Assembly (NCBI RefSeq): GCF_000005505.3
Contig: NC_016131.3
Span: forward strand, 4,795,501 to 4,859,500
Origin: Brachypodium distachyon
Taxonomy: Eukaryota; Streptophyta; Magnoliopsida; Poales; Poaceae
DNA: 64,000 bases
Reading direction: 5' to 3'
Part shown: one piece after another, positions 45,533 through 56,655 of the stretch
Position numbering within the stretch: position 1 is the stretch's first letter
Layout: each line of letters starts with the position of its first letter
Program-made: the position numbers and the translations under genes
Notes under the pieces: model-generated
What the model saw: the letters and a program-made list of their open reading frames with translations, nothing else
Database searches by the model: none
Told to the model about the DNA's origin: nothing

Positions 45533-48500
45533 ATGGCCGGCGCGGCGCCACCGTCGGGGCCCCCCGATCCGCCCCCGCTGGAGCCGGAGGAGCCCCTCTC
45601 CCGGGAATACCTCTCGCTCCGACAGGCTGGCGAAGCAAGCGAGGAGGAGGAGGAAGCTTCGCGGTCGCCGCCGCCCCCCGCGGGGGCGCCCGGCGGCGAG
45701 AGGTGCAGGGCGATGATGGAGGTAGTGAAGAAGGACGCGGTCGGGGTGGGGGGCAAGTGGAAGGTGTCCAAGCTGGTGGTGGACCACAACCACGAGCTGG
45801 AGGTGGCGCCGGTGGAGGGAGGGGGAGCTGGTGTGCCGGTGCTCGGGATGGAGTTCGACTCGGCCGACGACGCCAAGGGGTTCTACCAGGGGTACGGCGA
45901 GAAGGCAGGGTTCAAGGCGCGCACGGGTTCCAACCGCCGCTCGGTTGGCACGGGCGCGATGATCATGCAGCGGTTCCTCTGCTGTAGAGGGAATTATGTG
46001 AATAGGAAGAGTAAAGCCGCCAAGGGTTTGGAGGAGGTGGAGGAGGGTGCCGCGGAAAAGGGAAAGGGAGAGGTTGGCCCCTGTAAGAAGAGGGGCCGCA
46101 AGCCTGGGAAGAAAAATGCACAGGCGCCGGAGGTGGAGATGGGCGGTGGAATAGCGTGCACAGAGATTGTGCAAGCCGTGCCTAGTAGGAGGAGTTCAAG
46201 GAGAGGTAGGGATGAAAATGATGTTGTCAGGATGGCTGTCGAGAATGTCATCGAACCTGAAGAACGAAATGATGAGGCGGTGGATGGTGCACGGAATGGT
46301 TCTGCCGGCGCCAATGATGAGGAGGAGGAGGATGAAATGGAAGAGGAAGTGGGAACAAAGGAAAAGAGAGGGAGGGGAAGGCCAAGAAAGGCTGTTACAG
46401 AGGGCAATGCCCTGCAGGCATGTGACCTTGGTGCCAGTGCATCACAGTGCAACAACGATGACAGGAAGAAGATACTTGATAAATATCTCTCGAAGCGACA
46501 AACCAGACCTGTCTCCGGCAGGCCTGCTAAGGTAAATTGCTTACACCTTGTTATTAGTTGTGATGGCGATGAAGGATATATCTCACATTGCAATGTTGTA
46601 TATCATAATGCTGGAGTGCAGAGTAAGATGTATGTAGGCATCATTGATACTTGTTCATTTGAAAAAAGATAACTTAGGTACTTGAGATATCAATATTTGT
46701 GCCTACCCATTTTGTGTCTTTCTTCATCAAGGGAATGAAACTGATTTTCACATATGAAATATTTGTGCCACATTGCAATGACACAAAATGTCAGTATATA
46801 GATGCACAAAATCCTCAAAAAAGCTCTTCTCAAGTAAATAATTCCAAGTAGGGGAATGTGTACTCTGGTCCTAATTTCCGCTCAAGCTCAGTTTGCTCCC
46901 TTTGTTACCTGGAAGTCAGGAAGCACTGTTTGACCATGGATAAAATGGGTGTTAGTTTTCTTGTAAAACGTGAAAGCTGCCTATTCTGGCAAGCTGATAA
47001 AAGACACTCATGTTGCAAGCTCATTGACTATTCTAGCCCTCATTTGATGTGGGTAACGATGATTGCATGTAGCCATCCAGCACATGATAAACTTAAGGTG
47101 TGTGCATACACCATGTGACTCCACATTTCATTTTCTGTGATGAAACACAACAGAAGAAACCACAAGTCCTAGTATCCAAAGTAGAGGGGCATGAAGTAGC
47201 AGAATCATAAGTGCACTTTTTTGTTTCAAAGCATGTGTGCTGTGGTACATATGTCAAGACATAAACATGTGTTAGAATGTTGAAGTATCAAGGCAATGGG
47301 CATGTACCTACTAAAGTAATTGCACATATAATATTGTGTCATTGTGCTTAGTTTACTTTGTAAGTATTTGTGCTTGTCCTTTTTAGATTGTCTCGCGCCA
47401 AGCTTTGGCGGAAAGACGTAAGCGTGGTGTTGGCGGTAGATTTCTTGCAAGCGAAGGACTACCGGTAACTTTGCTTATATGTCACCTATATTTATTTATG
47501 AATGCTCAGTTTTATTGTGCTATACGGCTGTTAGCATTTTCCATTAAGTGGGTGGTTAGTCGGCCAGTGAAAGAGAAATGATAGCACACAGTTGGTGTCT
47601 AACTGTTTTCTCAGAGTCAGAAGTCACAAGTTACAACTCACTGAAACTTTTACACACTGGCACATAACTTGGCACCTTCTATATGGAAGATATGCTCTAC
47701 TACTTCATCCGCATCTCCAGTTCCTGTTTCTGCTTAAATTTTAAACATTAGATTATCAACTATGTATGTGTACCCTGCATGATATATACTTGACTTCCCT
47801 GGGGCTGATTTCAATATACTCCCGTTCCTGAAAACAGGGTGCATATTTTGTTTCTCGCATACCAAGAAAGAGCAAAACCATGCGGTTTGTGACTGATTTA
47901 CCCCTAATTAAACAAGCGAACTGTTCGGAACAAGTGCTACATGCAGAGAAGCCTAGGCGTTGTTGCAGCACACACAACGCATTATTAGCTGGTTGCGGTC
48001 CCACCACTATGCAAACTCCATCAATATGGGCAAAAGCTAGGCGTTGCATGCGCAGAAGCCCGGGCGTCTAATTAGGCATGCAGTTACCGATTTAATCCTC
48101 CGAGGTGAATAAATTAGGGTGTATTTTGTTCACATTGGGAGCAATAGGAGAAATGCGCCTTGTTTTTTGGAACAAACAGAGAAAAATTATGCGCCCTGTT
48201 TTCAGGAACGGAGGGGTTAGTTTTTGTAGCTCTTCTCGTCGGCCTTTACTGACCTAAGCTTAGTTTGGCATTGCTGAACTGTGCTGCGCTGAACTTATTT
48301 TATAATCTGCTGTGAAGAAAAACACACGAAAGTAGAGAAAAGTTGGTTAGCCAAACACAAAAATAGTGAACAGTGGGTGAAAAAAACGGGATTATGATAA
48401 TCCACCGCAATGCCAAACGGAGCCACTGTATCAGAACTCTTGGTGGTTTGTACTTACCTCCATGTTGCAACTCTTTTAGGCTGACTGGCATATTCTGATT

Positions 48501-51500
48501 TATTTTGACCTGTCGTTTCTTTGTATTGAGATCTCATGAATGTGGAAATCATTTGAATCAATAAGCATTGATTTGCTTCCAGTTCCATGTATTAAAAAAA
48601 TTCAACCAAAGGCGAAGTCTTTCTGTGGCATTTATTTCATTATTCTTATTTGTTGTTCTTGTGGTTGCAGCCTTCACGGCAACTTTCAGAAAGGCGTTCA
48701 AAACGTCTTGAGAAGCAAAATCTTAAAGAAGAAGAGAAGGTAAGCTTAAATGCAAACTGCTTAATCACTATGATCTTTTTTTGCTCGTGCAAATGTTGCA
48801 TACAAAGGAAATGATTGTTTGAGTTTTCTGTATCTTAACTTTGGTTAGTAACTTGAAAAGGGGGTAATAATTGCTGTGAGTTTTGCGCCATGTATTCCAT
48901 ATGAACTGCTGCCTTGTGTATTATTATGTTCAAGTCTCGCTGCTCACTAACACATTGTTTCCGCTTTGTCCAGCCTGAGAGCAAAAAAGATGAAATAACT
49001 GAAGCAGAAGCAGATCCAGAAACTGAAGTAGTTGCTGGGCCTGGAGGAGAGCCAAAAATTGGAATGGTTTTTGTGAATGAAGACAAGGCCTATGAATTTT
49101 ATGTTAGCTATGCTGGATCTGCAGGGTTCAATGTCCGAAAAGGATGCTCTGACAAAACTGCGAATAATGTTATGAGATCTCGGGCATATGTATGTTCTAA
49201 AGAAGGATTCCGCCTTAAAAGTGTTACTGCCGAACAAAAGAAGCCTCGACCAGATGCAAGAACTGGCTGCCAAGCACACATGACTATTAAAATCACTACC
49301 AGCGGCAAATATGTAGTGACTGAGTATGTGGCCGATCATAATCATGATCTCGAAACTCCCTTGGTGGACATTCAGATTCTGAGATCACAGAAGTTATTAG
49401 CAAAGTTACAGCAGCCTCTGGATCTGCCGAAAGTTGTTTTGATACCTAATGATTATAAAAATTACATAAGGACAAGGAGCACAAAAGATATGCCATTGGG
49501 CGATGCTCAAGCGATTTGTGAATATTTGCAGAGGATGAAAGGCAAGAATCCATCTTTCTTTTATTCCATTCAAGTGGATGAAGACGACCAAATCAGAAAT
49601 GTGTTCTGGTCGGATATTAAATCAATGATGGATTATAACTACTTTGGTGATGTACTATATGTTGACACAAGATATAGCACAGGTCATTATGGTAGGCCTT
49701 TGTTGCTTTTTATTGGTGTTAATCATCATAAGCAGCCAACCATATTTGGTACAGCATTTATTTACGATGAATCAGTCGAATCCTTCAAGTGGTTGTTTGA
49801 AACTTTCAAATCTGCCATGAGCGGAAAGCAGCCAAAAACAGTTTTGACTGACCACTCTCCGACGATAAGCGATGCAGTTGCTTCTGCTTGGCCAGGAACT
49901 ACCCACCGCTTTTCACTGTTGCATTTATATCAAGATGCTACCAAGATATTAAGGGATACATTCCAAGGCTCAGAAACTTTTGCCCATGATTTTAGTAGAT
50001 CTTTGTACAACTATGAGGAGGAGGAGGACTTCTTGTCTAACTGGGAAATCATTACGGGTAAGTACAATCTGAAGGATAATGAGTGGGTAAGTAAATTCTT
50101 TGAGAATAGAGAAAGATGGGCCTTGCCATTTGGGCGTGATACATTCTGCGCAGATATTGAAGCCACACTCCAATGTGATAACACAGAAGCCATCCTGGCA
50201 GATATTCTTAAAGCAGAAATAGATCTCCCATACTTCTTTAACAGTTACAATAAGTTTTTGGAGGATAAACGTCTAGCTGAACGACAAGCTGACTACCTTG
50301 GTGTTCAAATGACTCAGAGGGTAGCTCCTCTGCGGTTACTTTGGCAGGCTGCTAATACATATACTCCAGCACTGTTTGAGATGTTCAGATTAGAATATGA
50401 ACTGATCGTGGCCTGCATGATTTATAGCTGCGGTGAGATTGGATCGATATCTGAGTATGAGGTAACTGTCAAAAACAGGCCACGGGTTCATCTTGTTAGA
50501 TTTGACTCATCAGAATATAAGGTTATTTGTAGCTGCAAGAAGTTTGAATTTGTAGGTATCCTGTGTTGCCATATATTGAAAGTTCTCGAGATCAGAAATG
50601 TTAAAGAACTTCCACCACACTATATTTTGAAAAGATGGCGAAAGGATGCTCAGACTGAACCTCCAGGTTTTGCTGCTGTAGATGAAGATCCCAAGTTCTC
50701 AGTGTCTAAACGGTACAACTCCCTTTGTCGAACTTTATATAAAATTGCAGCAAAGGCTGCAGAAAACACTGAAGCTCATACATTTATGGAGAACCAATAT
50801 GATCAGCTCCTGGAGCAAGTTGAGCTTATTTTGCAAGAAAAGTTGCATGACAAATCTTCTTTAAGCACTATCATGAAAAATCATCAGCAAAATTTGATTC
50901 AGAATGATGCCAGCAACAGTGAACCTCGCAGAGCAAGTGCTAAGAAAAGGAAAAATGTAGAGATGCGGCGCCGGCAGCAAAGTCCTCTTGAATCAAGTAA
51001 GAAGCAAAAGGGCAGACAAGGTTTGTTCACCATTTAAGCTGCTTCATGCTGGTTTGAACATTATCAGTGTTTGATCTTGATTAAGCTGTTGCAGATCTTC
51101 TGGAGCCTGAGGAGTGTGAAGTCCCACTTAGGAATGAACCTTCCACAATACCAAATGACATTCCGAATCACCTGACAACTCCAACCAACCAGTTCCTTTC
51201 ACCAAGCCATATAATGCAGGTAAAACTTATGTTCTCTTTATATTTTCCTAAAACCCCTGGTTTGGTGGACAGAGTGAAAGTGAAGGTGATGATAATTATA
51301 GTTTGCTGTTAAGGTAATTGAAGTATTAATAAATTATAGCTTCGTCAAACAGGTACCTTATGTTACACAGCAGTTTGGTCTTAATTCTCTTCAAGGATTT
51401 CCTGGCATATCTCCTTTTGGGCAGGTCATGATTATATTTTACTGCTTGAAGAAAGAATACTACTTCTGTACTTTACTCTCACTATTGTTTTGTCAATAGA

Positions 51501-52288
51501 TGCAGGAACCATCACATGTTCATCTTCAGCAACCTCATCTACAACAATCACACTTTCTTAGTGGTCCTCAAATCCACCAGGTGATTGTACATTTATATAG
51601 CGATGCACTACTCTGTTTGCTTACAGCCATGTTTTCCTTCCCCAAGGGAGTTTACTCGACAGATTTCCTTAGCAGTTGCTATGGTAGGACACTAAGACTT
51701 TTAAGTGGTCATTGAGTTCATATCCACACATTGCCATCTAGAATCACTTTCCTCCATGGGAGATATTCATGTTGGTGTTAATACTCAGTCAAGTGACTGT
51801 AATCAAGATTACCCCCTGCGAACTCATGTGATAACTTTCGTGCTGACTAAATTTTCCGAGGAGGCAAAATGATACTCTATCAAAAAATATAAGGATATAT
51901 CGTAATCTAAGAAATTCAAAAATATAAGAACAAATTCATCCTTGAGTTTCCATCACACTTCCCGCTCCCTGTGTTCTTGTTACTCATTGCCAAATTGACT
52001 CTTAATTGCACATCTACTCAATCTTGCACTGTGGTGGGCCTATTAGGAAATTTAATAGGGAATAAAATGACTTCAGCGCATTTTTTGGGAGAAATATTTC
52101 CTTTAGTTGCCTCAGATTCTCAAATTTGTCATTTTTGGATGGAGGGAGTAATAACTACTGTTCGTGGTGTTCTGGTGCAGGCTCCCCCTCCAGACATCCA
52201 GTCATTGCAATTTCTTAGCAGCAATCCTCAACTGGGCCACCAGACGACGGATAGCCAGTACACCATCCCAGTGTGGGATTTCTTGTGA
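45533..52288 (+). CDS. FAR1/FHY3-related protein (FRS), transposase-derived transcription factor
   Basis: Eight exons with GT-AG junctions give 1192 residues: 45533-46531, 47387-47464, 48671-48739, 48974-51020, 51095-51219, 51353-51424, 51500-51580, 52181-52288. Exon 1 encodes the second half of a FAR1 domain (residues 57-90, CRAMMEV to DHNHELE), then the first half of another (104-158, MEFDSADDAKGFYQGY), plus two AT-hook-like motifs (KKRGRKPGKK at about 185-194; RGRGRPRK at 279-286) and an acidic tract. Exon 4 holds a complete FAR1 domain (413-503), a MULE transposase core (about 605-705, YVDTRYSTGHYG to HRFSLLHLYQD), and a SWIM zinc finger (CSCKKFEFVGILCCH, near 900). FAR1/FHY3 relatives are nuclear regulators in light signalling derived from Mutator transposases. 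The C-terminal exons are Gln/His-rich. Start chosen as the first ATG after the CT-rich leader. Confidence 0.9.
47819..48217. mobile_element. Tc1/Mariner-type MITE, about 400 bp
   Basis: The left CTCCCGTTCCTGAAAACAGG and the right inverted copy CCTGTTTTCAGGAACGGAG are flanked by TA (47817-47818 and 48218-48219). It lies in intron 2 of the FAR1-related gene. Confidence 0.8.
48257..48424. mobile_element. MITE with GTTTGGCATTGC ends
   Basis: Left AGCTTAGTTTGGCATTGC and right GCAATGCCAAACGGAGCC are inverted with three mismatches. The target duplication is not evident. It sits in intron 2 of the FAR1-related gene, 40 bases downstream of another MITE. Confidence 0.7.
52110..52148. mobile_element. 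One-sided Stowaway end in intron 7 of the FAR1-related gene
   Basis: CATTTTTGGATGGAGGGAGTA is a right-hand Stowaway end. No matching left end was confirmed, though 51870-51910 is a weak candidate. Confidence 0.5.
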
Positions 52289-52491
52289 TGTACATTGTGA
52301 TGTATGCCAGAATGTAGAAACTGTAAAATATTGTAGTTGTAAATTATGCAACGAAAATATTTCTTGCCCAGCTTGTTTATATCAGTGAAATGTGGGGGCA
52401 TGGGCAAAACTTGGGCCCAACCTGACAAGCTGACCCAATTAACCTCGGTATTTATGACATGTGGCCTAACAGTGAGCAGGTAATTTATGTA

Positions 52492-52606
52492 CTCTCTCCG
52501 GTCGGAATTACTTGTCAAAATATTACATGTATATAGACGATTTTTATACATAGATACATCCGTATTTAGACAAATTTGAGACAAGTAATACTGGTCGGAG
52601 GGAGTG
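52492..52606. mobile_element. Stowaway-type MITE
   Basis: The left CTCTCTCCGGTCGGAATTAC and the right inverted GTAATACTGGTCGGAGGGAG pair over about 20 bases, with TA at each side. It lies between the 3' ends of the FAR1-related and GT8-like genes. Confidence 0.85.
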
Positions 52607-52897
52607 TATCCATATTGTCAAAGCAACATGAACTCAGTTCAACAATTAGAGCATAAACAGGAAAGTTGAGCAACGCTATGCTTGTTGGCTTTGCTGAAAA
52701 AATCAGTCTATTGAGTACAAAAATTTAGTGATCAATTGGTAGACAACACAATCTTTCACGGGTATGTGTGACAGGTTAATGAGGAACCCGTATCTTCTAT
52801 CCTGTGTTACCCCTGAAAGCCTGAAAGCCTGAAAGCCCTATCAAATACTCGTCTTCCACTACCACACAATGGAGGACGTATGACCAAGGGCAGTTTC

Positions 52898-55389
52898 TCA
52901 GGTGCTTAGCATTGCGTCGGACTTCTCACTAAGGTACTGCCGCCAGGTCTCGCCAGAGCCTTGTTCTTGATGCTGACGACCATCTGCAGAGCAAACATTC
53001 TTGGGTCCGTCGTAGTGGAGAATGTCCGCATTAGCATTTCCGCGCTTCCAGCTGGAAGGTAGCTTTAGATAATTGTCATAGAAGGCCAGAGTTATCGCCA
53101 ACTGAATGCCATCCCTGAAAATGGATTTGCGAAATGACCAGAAATGGTGTTACTATACAGTAGCTGAATTTATATGATTTTTATAATGTACTCACTCCGT
53201 CTCAAACTGTCGTGGATTTGTACAAGATCTTATACAAATTCGGGACACTTATTTTGGGACGGAGGTGCCGATGGTGGATATTTTTGTTCAGAACACAATA
53301 CGAGTCACTGACCTTGGATTAGCTAGGCTAAGGCCTGTGACCCACACCTTGATAGCGTCAATCGTATTTCTTTTGAGATTGCGTGGCTCCACCACAAGCA
53401 CATCAATATCAAGTAAGCACGTGTCCTTGTTATAAGGTTCTGTAGATGCCAAACCTGTTGGAGCTGTCCTATGAACAGCATTTAGAACATCCATATTGGT
53501 GTAGTCGCCAACACGCTTGCTACAATCTTCAACAGCACCAATGGCATAAATGCCTAAATCAATGCGAGCAAGCTCTTCAATTTTGCCCTGGTGAGGAGAT
53601 TGACATTTCACATAAGGGGCGGAGATTGATGTTTCAGAACTGGATATGCATACTTCAGTGTTCAAAAATTTCTATGGAGTTATATGCCTAATTTATCAAA
53701 GAACTTATCATGCCAATATTGTTCTGCTACAGATGCAGGTTTGATTTGTTGGTTGACTGATTAAAAGCATTAGCCACTCTGGCAGAAAAAAATTATGAGA
53801 TCAATGGTTGTTTGTCTGGAAGTTCCATGATATGTTGAGGCAAGTAGATAAGATATATGCATAGTACCTTTATGACTGAGTCTGCTGAGATATAAACATA
53901 TCTCTTCTTTGAGGGTTGAGTTGTTGCGATAATGATTGACGATAATTCATTGTGGAATGACCAAAAAAAGTTTCCTTCTGGAGTGGCCACATTTAGCTTA
54001 TCCTTGATTTGCTTTTGACTGAAGAGGTAACAAGTATGAGGATGCGACAAATCCAAAGAGAAATGAGCATTTTGGTTTGTTTGCTCACCTAGTAACAGTA
54101 ATATTTGAATCAGGTAACACTGATTTTATCTTGTAGAAGGGCAATTTGTCATTGCCTCCTTCAGGTATCAGGAAATTGAAGTATACATCATGTGGTTCAC
54201 TGTCAAACAAATAAGAAGAAACATATTGGCTATATAAGGCACTGAAAAATACATGAAGCCACAATTGCGCCATTATAATATCATTTAGCAGTGCAATAAG
54301 CACACAAGTAAAACTATCCGGTATCAATTATCAAAAGGGTTTGTCAGTTTATCTTTTGCGGACACCATTGTTACATGGAAGTGTGAAATGATCATGATGA
54401 TAAAACACTTATTAGGCCAATCGAAATTCTTCCATATCAGCTATAAAAAGTTCTGGTAGTTAAAGATCACAGTTATCATGCCAATTTCCTCGCAGTAAAA
54501 TCAGTGAGATATACATGAAACAAAGAAACAGAACCTTGAGCTGGACAGGGTGGAGTTCGTCAGCACAGCAAGAGTACGAAGATCCAGACAGCTTATCCAA
54601 GAGAAGATCTCTATACGTCCAGATATATCCTGCAGGAAAAAAAAATACAAGGGTACTTCAAGAAAGCTAGTACCCTACATTTTCGATTTTTGGTAACCCA
54701 GACTAACTTGTAAATGAACCAAACCGTGGTCAGTTCAAACCAGTACCACCACTGGCGGAGTAGGCTATAAAATACAGTAAACCACTACACATAAGTTCGA
54801 ATTTAACTCCTGTTGAGTTGATCGCACATTTGGCCTTCCCATATTATATATACTTCAAGAACCCGCGAAATGGAAACCGAATAGCATCCACTCAATTTTC
54901 CCCATCCGAGAAAAGGAGTGCACTCTACTGAGTGAAGCAGTTATAAACTGACTGGCACCAATAAAATGGCAATCCCAGTCATTTGAATGAATCTCATGCC
55001 AGCGATACCGTGGTTGTGGAGGTGAAATACGTTGAAGAAATCAATGGGCAGGGAATACAGCTCGAATCACACGCAGGGAACAGACATGGGGGAGAGCCCG
55101 GGGGTGGGACAGACAGACCGAGACGGGGCAGCAGAGAGCAGTAGCGTACCAAGGGGTGGCGCGTGGGGTCGAAGGGGACCCAGTTGCGGCCGGGGTCGGC
55201 GGGGTGGCGGAAGTGGGTGGCCGGCAGGAACTGGAGGCCCCCGAGCACGAGGACGGCGGCGATGGCCAGCATCTGCATCCCCGGCCACGGCCGCGGCGCC
55301 GGCTCGACGTCGCAGTGGATGGCGGGCGGGGGCTGCTGCGCCCTCGCGTTGGCCGCGGCCGCCGCGGGGCGGCGCTGGAGGCCTTCCAT
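52898..55389 (-). CDS. Glycosyltransferase family 8-like type II membrane protein
   Basis: Six exons (55389-55150, 54629-54535, 54199-54089, 54018-53868, 53587-53313, 53114-52898) with GT-AG junctions give 362 residues in frame. A cytosolic N terminus precedes one membrane segment at about 39-57 (QMLAIAAVLVLGGLQFLPA), so it is probably a Golgi or ER lumenal enzyme. The rest resembles a GT8 fold: a donor strand segment (VYFNFLIPEGG), RYVYISADSVIKGKIEELA at 187-205, IDLGIYAIGAVEDC, GDYTNMDVLNAVHRTA, YNKDTCLLDIDVLVV, and a C-terminal HYDGPKNVCSADGRQHQ. In active GT8 enzymes the first of these is a DxD metal site (as in LDDD); here it reads SADS, so metal binding may be altered. Substrate unknown. 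Family call is from motif layout. Confidence 0.8.
53191..53265. mobile_element. Short Stowaway-type MITE in intron 5 of the GT8-like gene
   Basis: The left CTCACTCCGTCTCAAACTGT pairs with the inverted right end ending TTTTGGGACGGAGG. The inner arms GATTTGTACAAGATC and GATCTTATACAAATT pair almost fully. TA precedes the left end. Confidence 0.75.
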
Positions 55390-55903
55390 GGTGGTGGTGC
55401 GAATGGCTCGAACTTGGGGAAGTCGTCGTCGTGCCCTGCAGCGGGGGTTTGTAGGCGCAAGGCCGGCCTGGCCTTTTTTTCCTTTCCGGTTCTTTTTGGA
55501 TCTTATGGGTGATCGGGCGGTTCGTTTTATGCAAGTGCCAACACCGGTTTTGCTATATTTGTGCGCTGCCATCTCAGGAAAAGCCTGTACTTTACTGCCT
55601 TGTTAGGAACAAATATATTTTCTTGTAATGAATTCTCCAGGTTGGAATAACTCTTGTTCGAAGCCATTTTGAATTGAATGGTTCTTACAAAATGACAGGA
55701 AAATCTTATTTGGTTGTTCTTTGTTTTGGAGGATTTATAAAGCATTTAAGTCAAATGTAACACGACTTACATGAATTAGATGCACCAAGAGTTATGGAAC
55801 TATTGGATAGGTGCCAAGTTTGTCTTCCATAAAGATAAATACCTATGCTAGGTTGCAAAGATCGAGTTACAACATCTCTTAAGTTTGCCATAGACCCATA
55901 GTA
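55390..55903. other. 5' region of the GT8-like gene
   Basis: GC-rich leader close to the start codon, then AT-rich spacer. No further gene is supported. Confidence 0.5.
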
Positions 55904-56016
55904 CTCTCTGGATCAATATTACTTGTCGCGGCTTTGTTTAGATACGTATCATGTTTCATTGTGTATGTACATGCTTATCTAAACAAAACCGCAACAAGTA
56001 CATGGATCGGAGGGAG
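55904..56016. mobile_element. Stowaway-type MITE
   Basis: The left CTCTCTGGATCAATATTACT and right inverted end ACATGGATCGGAGGGAG are flanked by TA (55902-55903 and 56017-56018); inner arms CGGCTTTGTTTAGAT and ATCTAAACAAAACCG pair. Confidence 0.85.
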
Positions 56017-56200
56017 TAGCTCCAACCATGTCGATCAACTAGCACACAAGTGTTAGGACTAAATTGAGCCAACGGATCAAGCTTAGGATGCCGAAAGAGC
56101 AATTTGCGAGTGCGAGGACTGAACTGAGGCCATCGCCCAAAGTACAGGAACTGCCCATGTAAACGGAAATTTTGATCATCAGTTTGCCTTATTTCTATTA

Positions 56201-56320
56201 CTTTCTCCGTCCAATAAAGGATGCCTCAACTTTGATTAAATTTACATGCATCTATACACTAAGTATGTCTAGACTCTAGATACATCGAAATTTTGACAAA
56301 CTTGAGCCATTTTTTATTAG
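56201..56320. mobile_element. Stowaway-type MITE, right end lost
   Basis: Starts CTTTCTCCGTCCAATAAAGG after TA and resembles the element at 50-167, but stops at CCATTTTTTATTAG without the GGACGGAG end. Confidence 0.65.
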
Positions 56321-56655
56321 CAGCACGCATGAAGCAGTAGCACTTTTTTGATGATTTACCGGGGGAGGCAGATGCTGGCCACATGGGCCATCTGTAAAAC
56401 TGAGTGAGACAGGGACGGTCTGCCCAAATAATTGCCCGCCCTGCAGGTTTCGGTCTTTCTCCACTCCGGCTTCGCGTCCGGCCTTCCGGTCTATCCCCAC
56501 TCACCAGTCATCACTCCCCCACCCCACTCGCCCCCCACCCCCTTTAACCCCCATCACCGCCGCGCCCAGCCGCCGACACAAAGGCCCGCCTCCCCTCCCC
56601 TCGCCTCGGCCCGCAGCGTGGCCGAACCATCCAGCCACCGTCTGTGCGCGCGGCC

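Noticed and set aside
48914..51037. 707-codon frame as a single-exon gene
   Set aside because: Its first 20 codons precede a good acceptor site and its last residues follow a good donor; it is the large exon 4 of a spliced gene.
51870..52148. Complete Stowaway element in intron 7 of the FAR1-related gene
   Set aside because: Only the right end is clear; the candidate left end at 51870 does not pair convincingly.
54994..55606. Plus-strand and alternative frames across the GT8-like first exon
   Set aside because: GC-rich antisense shadows; only the frame beginning MEGLQRRP continues through valid splice sites.
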